Below, piece by piece: positions 46,514-59,000 of a stretch of 64,000 nucleotides of DNA. The first letter of the stretch is position 1, and each line of letters starts with the position of its first letter. Position numbers and translations under genes: made by a program. The notes beneath the pieces are model-generated. The model did not search any database, was not told the origin of the DNA, and worked only from the letters and a program-made list of their open reading frames with translations. Origin of the DNA: Thermothelomyces thermophilus ATCC 42464 (lineage: Eukaryota > Ascomycota > Sordariomycetes > Sordariales > Chaetomiaceae); contig NC_016474.1 of NCBI RefSeq assembly GCF_000226095.1, positions 1,860,001-1,924,000 on the forward strand, in the 5' to 3' direction.

Positions 46514-47733
46514 CAGCCTTTTTTTTCCGTCCCAAGACGCTCCGTGGCATCGGCGAACAAACCTACCGCCATAGCGGGAATGTTTAACAGGCTCGGGACC
46601 ACTAGACAGACAGGGTTTTTTTTTCTCCCAGAAGCCGTTTCGTTTGGGGTGCTTTTTTCTCGAAAGGGACAAGTATGTTCTGGAGCCGAACTTCGCACGG
46701 AGACTGGGCGTTCCTTCCCTTCAAATACCGCGCTCTCTCACCGGTGCCCGGAAGGCGCGTTTCCTAGCCTGTCTACCCGCCTGCCCGCCTGCCCGCCTTG
46801 AGATAGGCAAGACCGTCAAACCCAGGCCGCCCCACCGTTGGGGCAGATAGCCCCGCAGCCGGGTCGTTACAGACATATTTCCACTGGCGGGTTGAGCAAC
46901 GCCTCCGTTGTGGCGAAAGCCGTGATACTCGGAGAACGGGGGGAAGAGCGTCGGACCGTCCGCCGATTCGTGGGCCCATCTAGCTTTCCCTCCCCCTGCC
47001 GGGCTGACACGGACATTGTCGAGGCGTGGAAGTCCGCCAATTGCCTTGGTCGCAACGTGCAGTCTCCCGATTCCAACCACGCGGCCGCACCGCCCAGGTA
47101 AAAGCGCCGATTGGCAGCCGGTCACATGGGACGGTGAGCGCTGCGATCTGAATGCACCAGCCCTTGCGGCTGGGCGGTGTCCAGCGTCGAGGTCCAATTG
47201 ACAGGGCCTTGACCGGCCCATTGCTTCTGACCCCCCGCAGCCTGCATTGTGGGGAGCTCCGTACAGCCCAGTGGAACATTCGCCGTGCCAGCAAAGAAGC
47301 CCTCTAAAGATGTGGGTCCTGCACTGTTTAGCGTATCCACGCTCTTGGATGCCCGCATCCTTAGCAGGGGCCTCGTCAGGTTCCGAGTTGCTCTCTAAGA
47401 ACTTCCGAGTTGTGAATGGAGCAGATGATGTTCCCTCACCTGCTCGTAGTGCGGTGTGACAGCTGGTACCTGAACAATCATGGAACAACCTTACTACTGA
47501 ATGGGTAGGAGTCTTGTCTTCTGCACGTACTGTACGTGCTGCCCCAAAGACCCCAGGGGAGGCGTCATTATCGATAAGAAACCGCTCTCTCAACGGTTGC
47601 TGCCACAACCTCGCCTTCAGTCGCCATCGACGCGATAAGTCGTTGGATCTCCGGCGCATCATAACCCCCTCACAGAAACAGCGAGACCATCCAGATACGC
47701 TGTTCTCTAGACGTTTCCAGTTGAACTGCAACC
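46514..47733. other. Divergent intergenic region between iah1 and the LysM gene
   Basis: Promoters of both genes. A 342-codon minus-strand open frame (46721-47749) crosses it, but it overlaps the LysM start codon, has no recognisable domain and an odd Arg/Gly/Cys-rich composition; I regard it as chance. C-G rich tandem CCTGCCCG-like units lie near 46778-46797. Confidence 0.5.
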
Positions 47734-48842
47734 ATGTTCCAACCAACATGTTGTACCTGCGCGTCCCTGCTCCCGGCCGTGCCCCGCGTCTCCAGCTCTT
47801 CCCCGTCTGAGAAGCCCGTACCCGATGGCAGACGTCTAAGTTGCTGCGGTCGTATCATCTGCGGTGTTTGCATACATGTGGGATTCCACACGCCGGCCGT
47901 CCCTCCTCCCGCTTTTCAGACCGGGCTAATGATTCCCTCCAGAACAACCCCCGCTTTTCTAGTTACTGCCCCTACTGCCAAACCTCAGGCGCACCTCTTC
48001 CCCTCAGCGACCGCTTCGAGGTCCGGCCGAGGCGAAGCGAAGCGGAAGCGGAATTGCAGTCAGAAAGCGATCATCCGCCTCCATATTCCGCCATCGCCCA
48101 GACAATCAAGGTCAAGCTCAACACAACCGAGCCAGCAGACCCTCCACCACCGTACTCCCCCTCCTCCTCCTCCTCCTCCTCCCCCACCATCTCCTCGTCG
48201 ACGCCCCGACCCAGCTCTCCGAAGCAACCACCCGCGATAGACGAGAAAGCGACCGCCCCCGCCGGCTACGCGATCCATCACCTTCGCCATCCCCCGCACC
48301 CGCACCCGGACACCCTGGCATCGATCTCCCTCCGCTACGGCATCCCGCTCCCCGTCCTCCGCCGGCACAACAACCTGCCCAGCGACGCCGACTACCTGCT
48401 GGCCGCTCGGAACACCGTGCTGATCCCGGCCGCGTACATCATCGCCGCCGCCGGCGGCGGCAGCGCCCCCGACGGCACCCCCGCGAGTGGCGAGGCGAGC
48501 CTGTCGCCGCACCCGGTCGAGGACGCGGCCGAGCGGGGGCGCAAGAAGATGATCCGGCGCTTCATGGTAGCCTGCAAGGAGGCCGACTACGACGCGGCGG
48601 TTGTCTACCTGGAGCAGAGCGGGTACGACTTTGAAGAGGCGGTCGCGCGGCACCGTGAGGATGCCGAATGGGAGCGGAGGAACCCCTTACAAGCCGGCCA
48701 GAAGAAGGGGATGGGGAGGTATAGGAGTAGCAGGAGCCTGTTGTCTAGGGATAGTGAAGGAAGTAGGGGAGGGGGACGAGGGTCCCTATTAGGTTGGTTG
48801 AAGGGTCGAGAAAGAGCTTCGAAGGATTGGAACCGGGGATGA
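47734..48842 (+). CDS. Intracellular LysM-domain protein with RING-like N-terminus
   Basis: Two exons, 47734-47877 and 47943-48842, giving 347 residues. There is no signal peptide, so this is not a secreted LysM effector. The N-terminus has paired cysteines: C6-T-C-T-C9 region, C37/C38, C43-x2-C46 and C57-x2-C60 (SCCGRIICGVCIH, then SSYCPYCQ across the intron), a zinc-binding RING-like or treble-clef pattern. A Pro/Ser linker with DHPPPYSAI and PPPPYSPS (PY motifs) follows. A LysM domain is at about 155-205 (DTLASISLRYGIPLPVLRRH; ARNTVLIPA). The C-terminus has a conserved helical module (MIRRFMVACKEADYDAAVVY; QSGYDFEEAVARHREDAEWE). It resembles the fungal cytosolic LysM proteins of unknown role. 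The PY motifs could recruit WW-domain (Rsp5-type) ubiquitin ligases; that is inference. Confidence 0.85.
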
Positions 48843-49059
48843 AGCAAAGGAAGAAGGGTACAAGCCGTTCGTCTTATTCCACTTTCACTTAAGCTAACTT
48901 CTGGTAGATAGATGGGTTCCAACGAACGCGCAAAACAGGTTTCCAGCTAATGTGACATTAAACGCCGATTCCTCCTAGAGCGCCGCCCGCTTGCAAGTCA
49001 TAATACACTGCCCGTTCCACAGTCCAACACACACATGTCCATCTTGCTCGTCATCCAAC

Positions 49060-52000
49060 TCAGAAAGCAGATCGTGTCCGAATGTCCTGCAAAGTTGGGT
49101 TAGCATTTCCCTCTCAAAGCAGATTAATAAGGAAGGATGATCAAGCATACCGAAATCTTGCGCTCGATTTCCCGCACCGAGCGGTCCAGCTCCCCAGCAA
49201 TCATCTGTTTCTTGTCGTTGGGTAACAGACTAAACCTCTCGCAGAGATCGCCGTCGATGACGCCCTTGACAGGTACATAGTATCCGCGATAGATCAGGTG
49301 GTCGCGCCCCGCGAGCGGCGGGTCCTCAGCCCGCATGTGGCTCTCCAGGCTCTGGAAGAAGTCCACATCCTCGCGGCTGACAAACGGAATCAGCACACCG
49401 ACGGTGCCCTGGATCCCGCTCCATACCAGCACGTCCTGTCCGCCCACTACCAAGTTGGTCTTGACAATGCTCGTGGGCAAATCCTGCGTATAGAAATGCA
49501 CCATCAGGTCCAAGCGGTTCGGGGCGCCATGGAGGTATTTACGGGCGTGGAGCAGCTGGATTTCCGAGCCCGGCTCGTCGCTCTCCTGGCTGGCTCGTTC
49601 GGGGCAACGAAGAATCCAGACGTTGCCGAACTTGTCGCCGCCAGCAACTGATTCGTAATCCACCATGGTGGTGCACGTAGTCCACCTGTTGATGGTGTCA
49701 TCGGCAAAGACCAGCAGCTTGTTGCTCTCCGGCTTGTAAACGACATATGTTACGCCTTGTTGGACGTCGCCCACGATGATCCGGCTGCCCTGAGTCTGGA
49801 GCGTGACAATGAGTTGCGGCGCTACTTCCCCTTGCGCTTTTCTGAGCAACTGCCGGAGACCGAGATCGTAAACCCGGAGCATCTTGCCGATGCCAGCAAG
49901 GAGGCGCCCCTGGAATGGAATTAGAGCCAGGGGAGGCTCCTCGACCTTGGTCTTGTGGATGAACTCAAGCTCCCTGCCATCCTCGTGGAACCGGTACACA
50001 TGAATATATCCTTCGGTGAATTTGCGTGGGTTGAGCACCATATCCTTTCCGGTTCCGACAACGAGGAAGCTCTCGCCTTCTTGACTGGCAAAGGGAACGA
50101 CGGCGGCACTCACCGCTGCCTCGTTGCCCTCAAGGTCGATCCTTTGCAAGACTTTGGGCTCGTCACCAAGCGGGTCCACGATGCTGATGCAGGATGCCCA
50201 TCGGCCCGTTGCCCGGGGGTAACCAAAATCTTCCGGCGGCAGAACCGTTGCATCTCCATTGACGGCCCCTGACTGAGCTAGGAGTTGCGCCCGCAACTCG
50301 GGCGGTATGGTGTTGTTGTCGGATTCGATAGTGTAGAAGTACGGCTGCTCAGGATGCTTCACCAGCCTCTTTGGGGTGTAGGTGAGTGGGATTGACTTCT
50401 GAATCATGGTTTCGCCCAGCTTGTCAATTGTGAAGATCCTTATTGACCAGTCAGCATATGCCGTGAACCGAGAATGATCGTAAGTGTGCTAGCGAAAACG
50501 CATGTTCTCAGAAGGAACAATTGATACAACCTCGGTTGTAATCAAAACCTCATGGCGCATAGCGTAGGTATCCCTTTTCTCATCATGAAACAGGAGTCAG
50601 AGCAAACAAAAAGGCTGGACTGACCTGAGGAAATTCGCATGGATGCCGACCATGCCTTCCAAGCACTGCTCGCTGTTGAAGTTCCAACCATACTCAAGCT
50701 CGGAATAGTTTAGCGGCGTCATCACGAAGTTCTTGGTAATAGGATCGGTGTAGCCAAGCCATGGCCTCGAGCTGAGCGCGAGAACGCACGCCTGGTTCTG
50801 CACAGAGACCTGGAACAGCTTTGTGGGCTTCGGCCCAAGAAACTTTTGCCGCGTGTCGGTCAGCTCGCCGGTCACCTCATCCAAGACGGTCCTCAAATAG
50901 ACTCCAGAATGAAGGCCGATATGCAGGTACAACGTCATGCCGCCGGTTGAATCCTCCATAGACATGATGGAAAGCGATGATGGCGCCGATGTGAGGGCCT
51001 GTATGGACTTCATCTCCAGCGTTGACTCGGGATCAAGGCTGAGAATGCGAACTGTGCAGTCGTCACAGCCAACAGCCAAGAACGAACTCCGCCTCAGCCC
51101 TTCGGGCACCTTGCCAATGCTGAGGGACGTCACCGTGCCAGACATCTCTTTCTTCTCGTCGTACTCGGCAAGAGACCCATCGGCATCCATCTCAAAGTAG
51201 ACAATCTCGCCAGAGCTCAGGGCGATTACGACCTGGTTCTCATTCGTCGCAGCAGCAACGATCGATCGATGCTGGGGAGCCGGCCATTCGTTGACGCGCC
51301 CCTGGACGATGTGCCGAATACCTTTGGGGTGCACCTGTATTAACCCCTCCTCACCCATTTGCTGGACAGCCAGGGTGGGCACGCTGGTCAAGAAACCGCT
51401 TTCAGTGACTTCTTCAACCGTCTCCCCGATGCTCAGGACAAGTGTTGCGTTTGTGAAGGACAGCACGATGTAGCCGTCATACTCATCATACTTGGTGAGC
51501 TTGGTTGTCCAGACCGCCGCTGGCGTGCCCGGCAACTCGGACGCAACAATTTCCGACACCTCCAGGCCATGCTTCAGCATACGGAAGGTACTTCTCGCCC
51601 TGTTTCCGCAGACCGCGTAGATCTGTGGCGCATCTTCGCCAGTTAAATTGGCGACCTTGCAGTCGACCAAAGGGTTCATCGAATCGATGCTCTCCACAAG
51701 CACCAGGTTCTCCAGGGGGCGAGGGCGGAAATAAACGGGGTTATACGATGCCCGAGGGTCTGTCGGGAAGTCGTCGCTTGTGAACTCCTGCTCGTCGTCG
51801 TCGTCCCCAAGCTTCTCGAACTGGTAAAAGTGGTGGTTACCAAATTCGCTGGCTGCGAAGAGGAAGCCACTCTTCAGGATGCACAAGCTCTTGGCGATGG
51901 GTATCGTGTCAAAGTATTTGATCTTGAGACGACGAACCTCGCCAGTCGGGTTACCATCGTTGTCTTCGACCATGTCTAGTGTGACCTTCATTAGATCGCC

Positions 52001-53122
52001 GTCTTCTGTTTGAACCAGGAAAAAGAAGGCGCCTGCGCTGCCCTTCAGCTTGTGCATCACACCCGAGACAATGGTGCGCTTCCTCTGCGGGTCCTCGGTA
52101 GCACCGCGACGCCTGGGAATGGGAACGCGGAAGGCTTCTTGGTTGGAGTGGCGGTACGTGATATTCTCCTCCCCACAGACTAGGACACCACTGGGGCCAT
52201 CGTTGCCTCCCGGAACCTGGAAAAGGAGGGACGAGGTCGGGTCGACGACGTCCGACCACTTGCGCACAACGTGGTTCAAGCCCAAGTCAAGCTCGTAGTA
52301 GACGAGTTGGGCCTCGGTCTCCTTGGCTGCCTCGCCTGTCGGGTCCTGGTCGGCTTCGGTGTAGTCGATTTCAAGGGCCGCAAAGACCGGGTTGGCGTAA
52401 CCGACATCGAGCGCAACAAGGGACAAAACCAAAACACCTGGCTTGTGGGCTTCAAGCGGCGACGAGATGGTCAGCTCAGCTTGCGCGTTTCGATTCAGGA
52501 CGTAAACCAGCTTGTTCTTCTCGATTGAAGCGATCAAGCACGCTCTCCCTTTGGGGTCGGCAGCCAGGTACTGGCCCGGAACAACGCGACGCACTCCCGA
52601 CTTCCCAAAGGTCTCGAGATGAATCCGCGAGAATCTGTTCGTCTTGGGCTGGTACTCAATGATGGCAATGCGGCCGGAATCTGTGGCGAGGATAATGTAG
52701 TCTAAAGGTGCAGACGCGTTTTAGCAAAGTTCGGCGCACAGAGGGAGGTCCGTGAGCGGTCCGCAAGCCACCACGCGTTTCTAAAACCAAGATCATCCCG
52801 CCAGAGCTGCGGAGCGGATCGAGAATCACTAACTGTCCGAGAAACGGTGGGTGCGGGTGGTTGGGCGAGGATACTCACCTTTGTGGCTGCCGGCGAGGCG
52901 GAATGAGGCAATGGCTCTGATGATGCCAAAAACGTCATGCGACAACAGAGTGTTGACCTTGCCCTGCCTGGGGTCGGGCTGCAACAGAGAAAGGCGCGAG
53001 CCCGAGGCAATGATGATTTGCTGCTCCCTAGTCCCCGAGAACTGACCCAGCAACGCCTGCGTAATGGTTGTTGGCGGCTGGATCGTCAGCGAGTACAGGA
53101 ACATGTTCGATGTCGTCGCCAT
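49060..53122 (-). CDS. rse1: Pre-mRNA-splicing factor Rse1 (SF3B3 homologue)
   Basis: Subunit of the U2 snRNP SF3b complex, a triple beta-propeller protein that helps hold the branch-site assembly. Four exons on the minus strand: 52879-53122, 50625-52701, 49151-50438 and 49060-49086, giving 1211 residues, the family's normal length. The N-terminus [20 protein letters not shown] and [20 protein letters not shown] are family hallmarks. The C-terminus is [20 protein letters not shown], finishing in RTRSAF from a 27-nt last exon. Introns are 177, 186 and 64 bp. Donor GTCAGT in intron 2 is less usual but keeps [12 protein letters not shown] in frame. It is divergent from mss51, 438 bp apart. Confidence 0.96.
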
Positions 53123-53560
53123 GATTCCCGGGGGTGCGCAGAAAGCCGGCGCGGCTTTGCTGTGTTGGAGGGGCGCTGCAGCCTTGCGACTGTTGATGGT
53201 TTGGCGTTTTTGCTGGCTCGAAGCAAGCTCGAAGCAGCGGGCGGAAAAAAAGAATCGAAAGCTGGAGCTGGCCAGTGCCCCAGCCATGTCTGGATTCTGC
53301 AGGGTGTGGGGCGGGGTCCCGCCTCTCTTAATGGACCCAGCGTGCCACAACCGTAGCTTGGTGCACGTTAACTAATCCGTAATCCGTAAACTGTGCCACA
53401 CAGGCTTGGTCTCAAGTGGCTGGTGCTGCCCTGATTGGGCCAGGCGAAGCCATCGGGTAACTGTGGTCCGCGTGCAGGTCGGCATCTACTCCATACGAGC
53501 ATTGAAAAGACCCATCGTCAAAAACGTTGGTAACACCACCCGACCGAGAGCGAGACTGCG
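53123..53560. promoter_or_regulatory. Shared divergent promoter of rse1 and mss51
   Basis: A 438-bp head-to-head interval. It contains a tandem TAATCCGTAATCCGTAAA at about 53373-53390, related to the recurrent motif. No TATA box was seen. Confidence 0.5.
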
Positions 53561-55175
53561 ATGGCTCTCCCAGCAGAACTCGCAGCGCGCTCAGCGCTGT
53601 CGAGGATTTGCACACGGTGCTCGGTGTCACTACAATCTCGAAACGGGCTTGCCATCGGCTTTCACCGGGTTTCCCGGCAACAACGACGGCCGCTTTCCGG
53701 AAGGAGCTCTGGGACAAAGCAGGTCGGTGGCATTCCAGCCTCTGTTGCGGGAAGGAGTTTCAATACCGCGCCCGGGCGGTTCTCCTCCGGCGTAGCGCGA
53801 GCCGAAAGTAGCTCGACCGTCCCCAGGTCTCCGTTCCAGTCAAAACCGGTTCTGGCTCCAGACGAGCTCTTCCACTCCTTCACGAATTCCCCTATTCCTG
53901 ATATTCGAAGGCGGGCGGCCTTTATGCGACAGCATGCCCGCTGTCCTCACCATGACCACCAGCCAGGTGGCGGAATGGCGCCTGCGCATGTCGATTTTGA
54001 GTGTCCCGACTGCGGCATTCCGGTCTATTGCAGCAAGGAGCACTGGGCAGACGATTACGAGGCGCATCTCCAAATCTGTGACACCCTGCGCCAGGTCAAC
54101 GAGGACGACCATGACCTCCGGTCTGGCCGCCATTTCCCCGAATTCGAATATGCGGGCGCGCAGCTGGAAGAGGCGTTGGTCAACATGAGCAACTGGGACA
54201 CCTTCCTCTACACGCGGCAGTTTAATGCCATCAATGATGACCGGAGCATGAGGCAGGCAACGAGGCTGCTGACGTATCCTGTTACTATCGGGAGCATCCT
54301 TCACGAGCTAAGTCCCTACAACATCAAGCCTGGCGGCAGGCTTACCCCTGAAGGAATCAAGAGTCTTAGTGGTAGGTAGCCCTGGCGCAGGTTTCCGTAT
54401 CTGAATGAAGAGCTGACCCATGAAAGCTCTACGGTACACTCTCCACCCGCCGCTGACGGGCGCTGGGACGGACGTGAAGAAGCTTCGGGTCGAGGCACCT
54501 GCCGTCCGCATCTTCGTTCTGGGCGCCCGAGCCGAGTCTTCACTCCCTCGGGACGTCTGGATCCAGCTGGCCCATCTCTTCCCTCGTACCAGGATACACT
54601 TGATCTTCATCGGTCCGGAGAGCATGCTCAACAGAGACGATGAGTTCCCACTCCCTCCGCGGACTCCGACGAACCCCTTCGGCGCCATTGTCGAGGACCG
54701 AGTATGGCCGACCCTGAAGATCAGCACTATTGTGGACTACTATCACACGATTCACAAGACCGGCTACTTCTACCCTTACGACCCGTACTTTGATTGTTTT
54801 GTCATGTTCCACCCCGGATTGGGACACCCAGCCAGCTCGCACGAGTGGGAGGAATCACTCCCGATGCTCTTGGAGACTAAAGCACCCATCATTGTTACCG
54901 GTTACACCCAAGAAGACATGGAGCGCGATATCAACTGGGTCAACAAGACGGCGGCTGGAGAGTTTGACGTGCTGTTGGAGCCCGGTGAGAACAGGTTCCG
55001 CAGTCTGCGCTGGGACCTGAACGATCTAGACCCTCAGGACGTTAGCGCCGGCAACTGGGGCGTGTGGGCTTTCAGGGGCAAGAGGTGAGATATGTTCCTG
55101 GTCATCGTTGCGTTGCCATCCGCTTACGATATCCGTTACAGGTACGAGACTACCCGCAAGTCTGCGGATGATTAA
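53561..55175 (+). CDS. mss51: Mitochondrial COX1 translation activator Mss51 (MYND zinc finger)
   Basis: Three exons: 53561-54371, 54427-55084 and 55142-55175, giving 500 residues. Mss51 activates translation of COX1 mRNA and chaperones Cox1 at the inner membrane. The first ~90 residues are Arg/Ser-rich without acids, a mitochondrial presequence. A MYND-type zinc finger spans about C128 to C173 (HARCPHHDH; DFECPDCGIPVYCSKEHWAD; LQICDTL). The C-terminal domain carries FVLGARAESSLPRDVWIQLA, RIHLIFIGPESMLN and FDCFVMFHPGLGHPAS. The last exon is only 34 nt (YETTRKSADD). Start ATG at 53561; the family usually has a similar length. Heme-responsive Cys-Pro motifs known in yeast Mss51 may correspond to CPHHD and CPDC here; that is inference. 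Confidence 0.93.
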
Positions 55176-56067
55176 GTGTAGTATATTTTTTTTTTTTTGC
55201 CCAGTTCATGAACGACTCTCTTGTACTACAAAAGGTTGGCCAACTTTCTCGGCCGTTGTATAAAGAACTGATGTACCAAGAAGTGAGCATATGACAGTGG
55301 AGTGCGTATATCCGTTCATGCGCTATTGCCCTTTCCTATATTTGATAACGACGAGAATCCGGTTCTGTTTGATCACGGTGCTGTTTGTCTGGAAGGCTCC
55401 ATTTGATGCCGGTCACGGCTACGCCAGCCGAGTCAAGGATCGCGGTGAGACTACGAAGTATTCCGTACTCGTGGAACTCTGAATCCCTAAATGCTACGTA
55501 CACGTGCGTCCGATTAGCAAAGAAGAGGATGCTCTTTTCGGTCATCGCGATGCCAAATTGGTGTGGAAAGTTTCGGTTGAATAACTACTATCCTTTTCAA
55601 TTGCTGTCTTTACTGCAAGTGCCCACTGCTGCTTCTCGCTCGACTCTCTTCTTTCTTGACCTGCTTGATTGCTTTTCCGCCTTGACCCTAACTTACACGT
55701 GTATGTATTCTCTTTCCTGCTCCCGTATTTTTGTTTTTGCCTCTCTTTCTTTTTTGATTGTTTTTTGTTTTTGTTTCTTTTTTTCTTCTGGCTACTCGAC
55801 GTTCATGAAGTACAGATTGGGAAAGATCCGTTACATGCATAAGGTATATACCGCCTGCCATATCGGAACGAAGGCGTATGCAAAACTAGTGCAGGGGCCG
55901 ATTTCGATAAGCCACCGCCTCAACATTAATTAAGTGCCTGTTCCTCGGACTGCGACTGCCCAAGAAAGGGCAACGCTCGCTCCGATACAGGCAGCGAAAT
56001 GCCACAAAGCGCCCGCGAAGAAAGCTGACATGACGGCCAACTGTTCCCAGCTAGAGTTTTCAGCGCC
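55176..56067. other. T-rich intergenic region between mss51 and the PXA gene
   Basis: 3' flank of mss51 (T run at 55185) and promoter/leader of the PXA-domain gene. Strong T/C bias on the plus strand around 55590-55790. Holds GTATTCCGTACT at 55458-55469, identical over 12 bp to 430-441. No gene was recognised. Confidence 0.5.
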
Positions 56068-59000
56068 ATGACAACCACAGCTGCCCAACCTCCACCGGAC
56101 CAAGCTCCACCGGCTCGTGACCCGACTCCTCGGCCGAAGGCATCCCGCACCTCGAGTCTCGTATCCGAGTCCGCCCCAGCAACCAAGTCGCGGCCCAGCC
56201 AGCAGCCTCACGCACCAAACGAAGGTGCTGCAAAGTCACAGCAACCAGGACTGCCTCGCCGTGGCGGCCGCCCTGCATCCGCCGATCCGCTCTCGGACAA
56301 GGCGACAGCATTCCTGGTCCGCCGCATCCTCTGTCCCCAGCAAGCCGATAAGGGCAAGGGCTCGCCAGATTCAATCGAGGGCCTGTTGCCGCCCCTAACG
56401 AGTCGCAATGATGTGGACCTGCAGCTATACGCCCTCATCGCCATCATCCTGCGGGAGTTCGTCCAGAGCTGGTACGCCAAGATCACCGCCGACGAGACCT
56501 TCGTCGCCGAGATAGTCCACATCATTGCCCATATAACGCGCGCTCTCGAGCAGCGAGTGAGAACGATCGACCTGGAGAGCCTGCTCTTCGACGAACTGCC
56601 CGACCTTCTCGACAAGCATGTCACTGGTCCGTCCGCGCCGCTAGTCATGAACGAATAAATGAACCCGAGTGATGTGGCTGACACCCCAGGGCCCCCCAGC
56701 CTACCGAATAGCCCACGATCCTATGGCGCAAGCGCCTGTCGCGACAGACCCACGCGAGGTCTATCACTCGCTGTGCCCGCTACCAGCCCTCTCCCCGGTT
56801 CCCCGGCCAGAGGACTCCAAAAGCGTCACCGCGCAGGCGGAGAACGAAGCAGCCTACCGCCAGCTGCTAGTCGATGGCTTCCTGGCCGTTCTACTCCCTA
56901 CTGAAGACCTTCAGAACGATTGTCTGACAGCCCTGGTTGGCCAGATACTATCGGAGCTAATCCTCGGCAATGCAGTAGCCGACAGACTTTCCCAGCCATG
57001 GTTCATATGGGAACTCCTCATCATCGCGGCCAGGGTGGCCGGGGCCGGGAAGGGAGCCGAGCAACAGGAGCGCTCACGGCGACGGAGCAACACATCTTCG
57101 GACGTCAGAACGCGCTTACGCCAATCGGTCCATGCCCTGTTCTATACCTGTCTGCAGTGGTGCTTTTTCGCCGTCTCATTCATCAGGACGGTGTTCACGA
57201 TCTTGATGACTTCCGGCTCGTTGCCCTCGCGGGTCTCTCACGGTGAGAGCGCCAAGGGAGCAGCCCAACGCGGAACCACCCATGAGGCTGCTGACCCTGC
57301 TAGCCCCGCGAATCTGCACCCGCCCAGCACGCCTGTGCTGGCCTTTCGATGCTGGTCAGCTCTATCAAATCTTGCCGAGCTGGACATCCGAATGCCGTGG
57401 CTACGCGGCGCAATCTCATTGTTGCAGTGGATCGCCGTCATGAGGCCAGGGCGAGTCGCCGGCTTCGACAGCGCACTTGACAGGTAAGAGAGAGTTCTGA
57501 TTCTTTCCATTCTAAACACATTCCTCTGGCGACGTGGCTTTGTCACGCCGCATGCGCTTCCGGTCACTGGATCTGATTACATCAGTCCACACTGCGAATC
57601 AAAATCAGTTTCCGGCAGTCGGAGAAGTTGCAAGTGCAAGGCAACACGGGAGCTTCGCAAAGTTTACGAACAAGCCTTTTACGCTTCACAACCGCCTGTT
57701 TCGATTTCCTCGCGAAGAGGGGGTCACTAGATGCAGTGCATCCGCCAACGCTTGACTGGCGCAAGGCCTTGAGAAAGTTTGAATGCAGTGCTACACACCT
57801 CCCACAAGTCATGCGGCCAAACCGGCGACCCGCAGCAGGACGCTTCTTATCGTGGGCCTGCCATTGACAGCCTGCATATCAATTTTGGACCAATCGCAGC
57901 GCTCTATCGCCTTGGTAGGCTCCGATTGCACAAGAGGTTCGCGGGGCTTCGCCCGATGGTCCATCTACGAGCTCTATTTACGCGCCGCGCTGGAGACAGG
58001 AACAGGGGTCCAAGAGCCTGGGCGACAGTGGAATCATTCCAGCCCCCGTCTTCACTTGAATCCACAGGAATCCTTAGGAATCCTTGGGCTCTTGGCTTCT
58101 GTGTTTCGCACCGTCTCACGGGCCGCCGTTTGGCCGGCGTTTTCTTCAACAGGAAGATCGCCGCGGTCAGGCGCTCCCATGTGCGGTTAGCGTTACGGAG
58201 CATCTCTGGGCAAAAATGGCCGAGGTTGTCTCAGTTTGCCGAGCGGATGACAGGTCACATCATGAGACATTGGACCCTTTGCACGCTCCGCTAGCGGCTC
58301 AGCAGGGACGATCTCTTCTTCCGGGGTTCGTGTCCATCCATTGGGGCTAGCGGTGCATGAACACCGGCTGGGGCCATCATGGGAAAGCTCCTCCACGTCG
58401 AACATGACGCGAGAATTCAGATTCTTGTGGCCCATGCTCCCCTGATCCCCCGCATCCCAAGTTGGAAGCACTGACTTCCTCGTGCGAACAAGCCGCTTCA
58501 GCCGAAGCGATGCTCACTAGCCTTGCCAATCCTGGCGGCCAGTGCCGCGCTTTCCATCTCGATATTCATTCCGCCTGTCTCGGTCTTCACCGTTCTGGAT
58601 CAGTTTTGTCATCAGCTTATCCGAACATTGTCCCTGGCGTTAATGTCCAGATTTGTGTACCAAAGTACTCCGGACACAACGCCAAACTCCTCCACCTCTC
58701 CCCCCCTTTTGCCCACGGCCTCTTGCCCGTGCTCCCCCACGCATGAACGATCGCAGATGAGCCTTCCCTCCAATCCCCGCCTCTTAGGGCGACAAACGGG
58801 ACATAGTGTTCCATCATGCTTATGGTTCAATGACAGGTTTCTATCTTACAGCATTCGGCGGCACATCTTAACCGCGGCCAACCTGCCCCCACTCCTCCGG
58901 GCCGTGAGGGGGGCCCTCTTCCCTAACAACATGCCTGCCGGCAACCCGACACTCGTCCCTCCCTCTTCCGACGTTGAGCTTCGCGCCCTAAGACGCAGGT

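Noticed and set aside
46721-47749. 342-codon minus-strand open frame starting with ATG
   Set aside because: It overlaps the start codon of the well-supported LysM gene, spans the shared promoter, has no recognisable domain and reads as random composition (many Arg, Gly, Cys).
57779-58294. 171-codon open frame inside the PXA intron as a nested gene or transposase remnant
   Set aside because: No recognisable motif, and the overlapping frame on the same strand is equally open; insufficient support.
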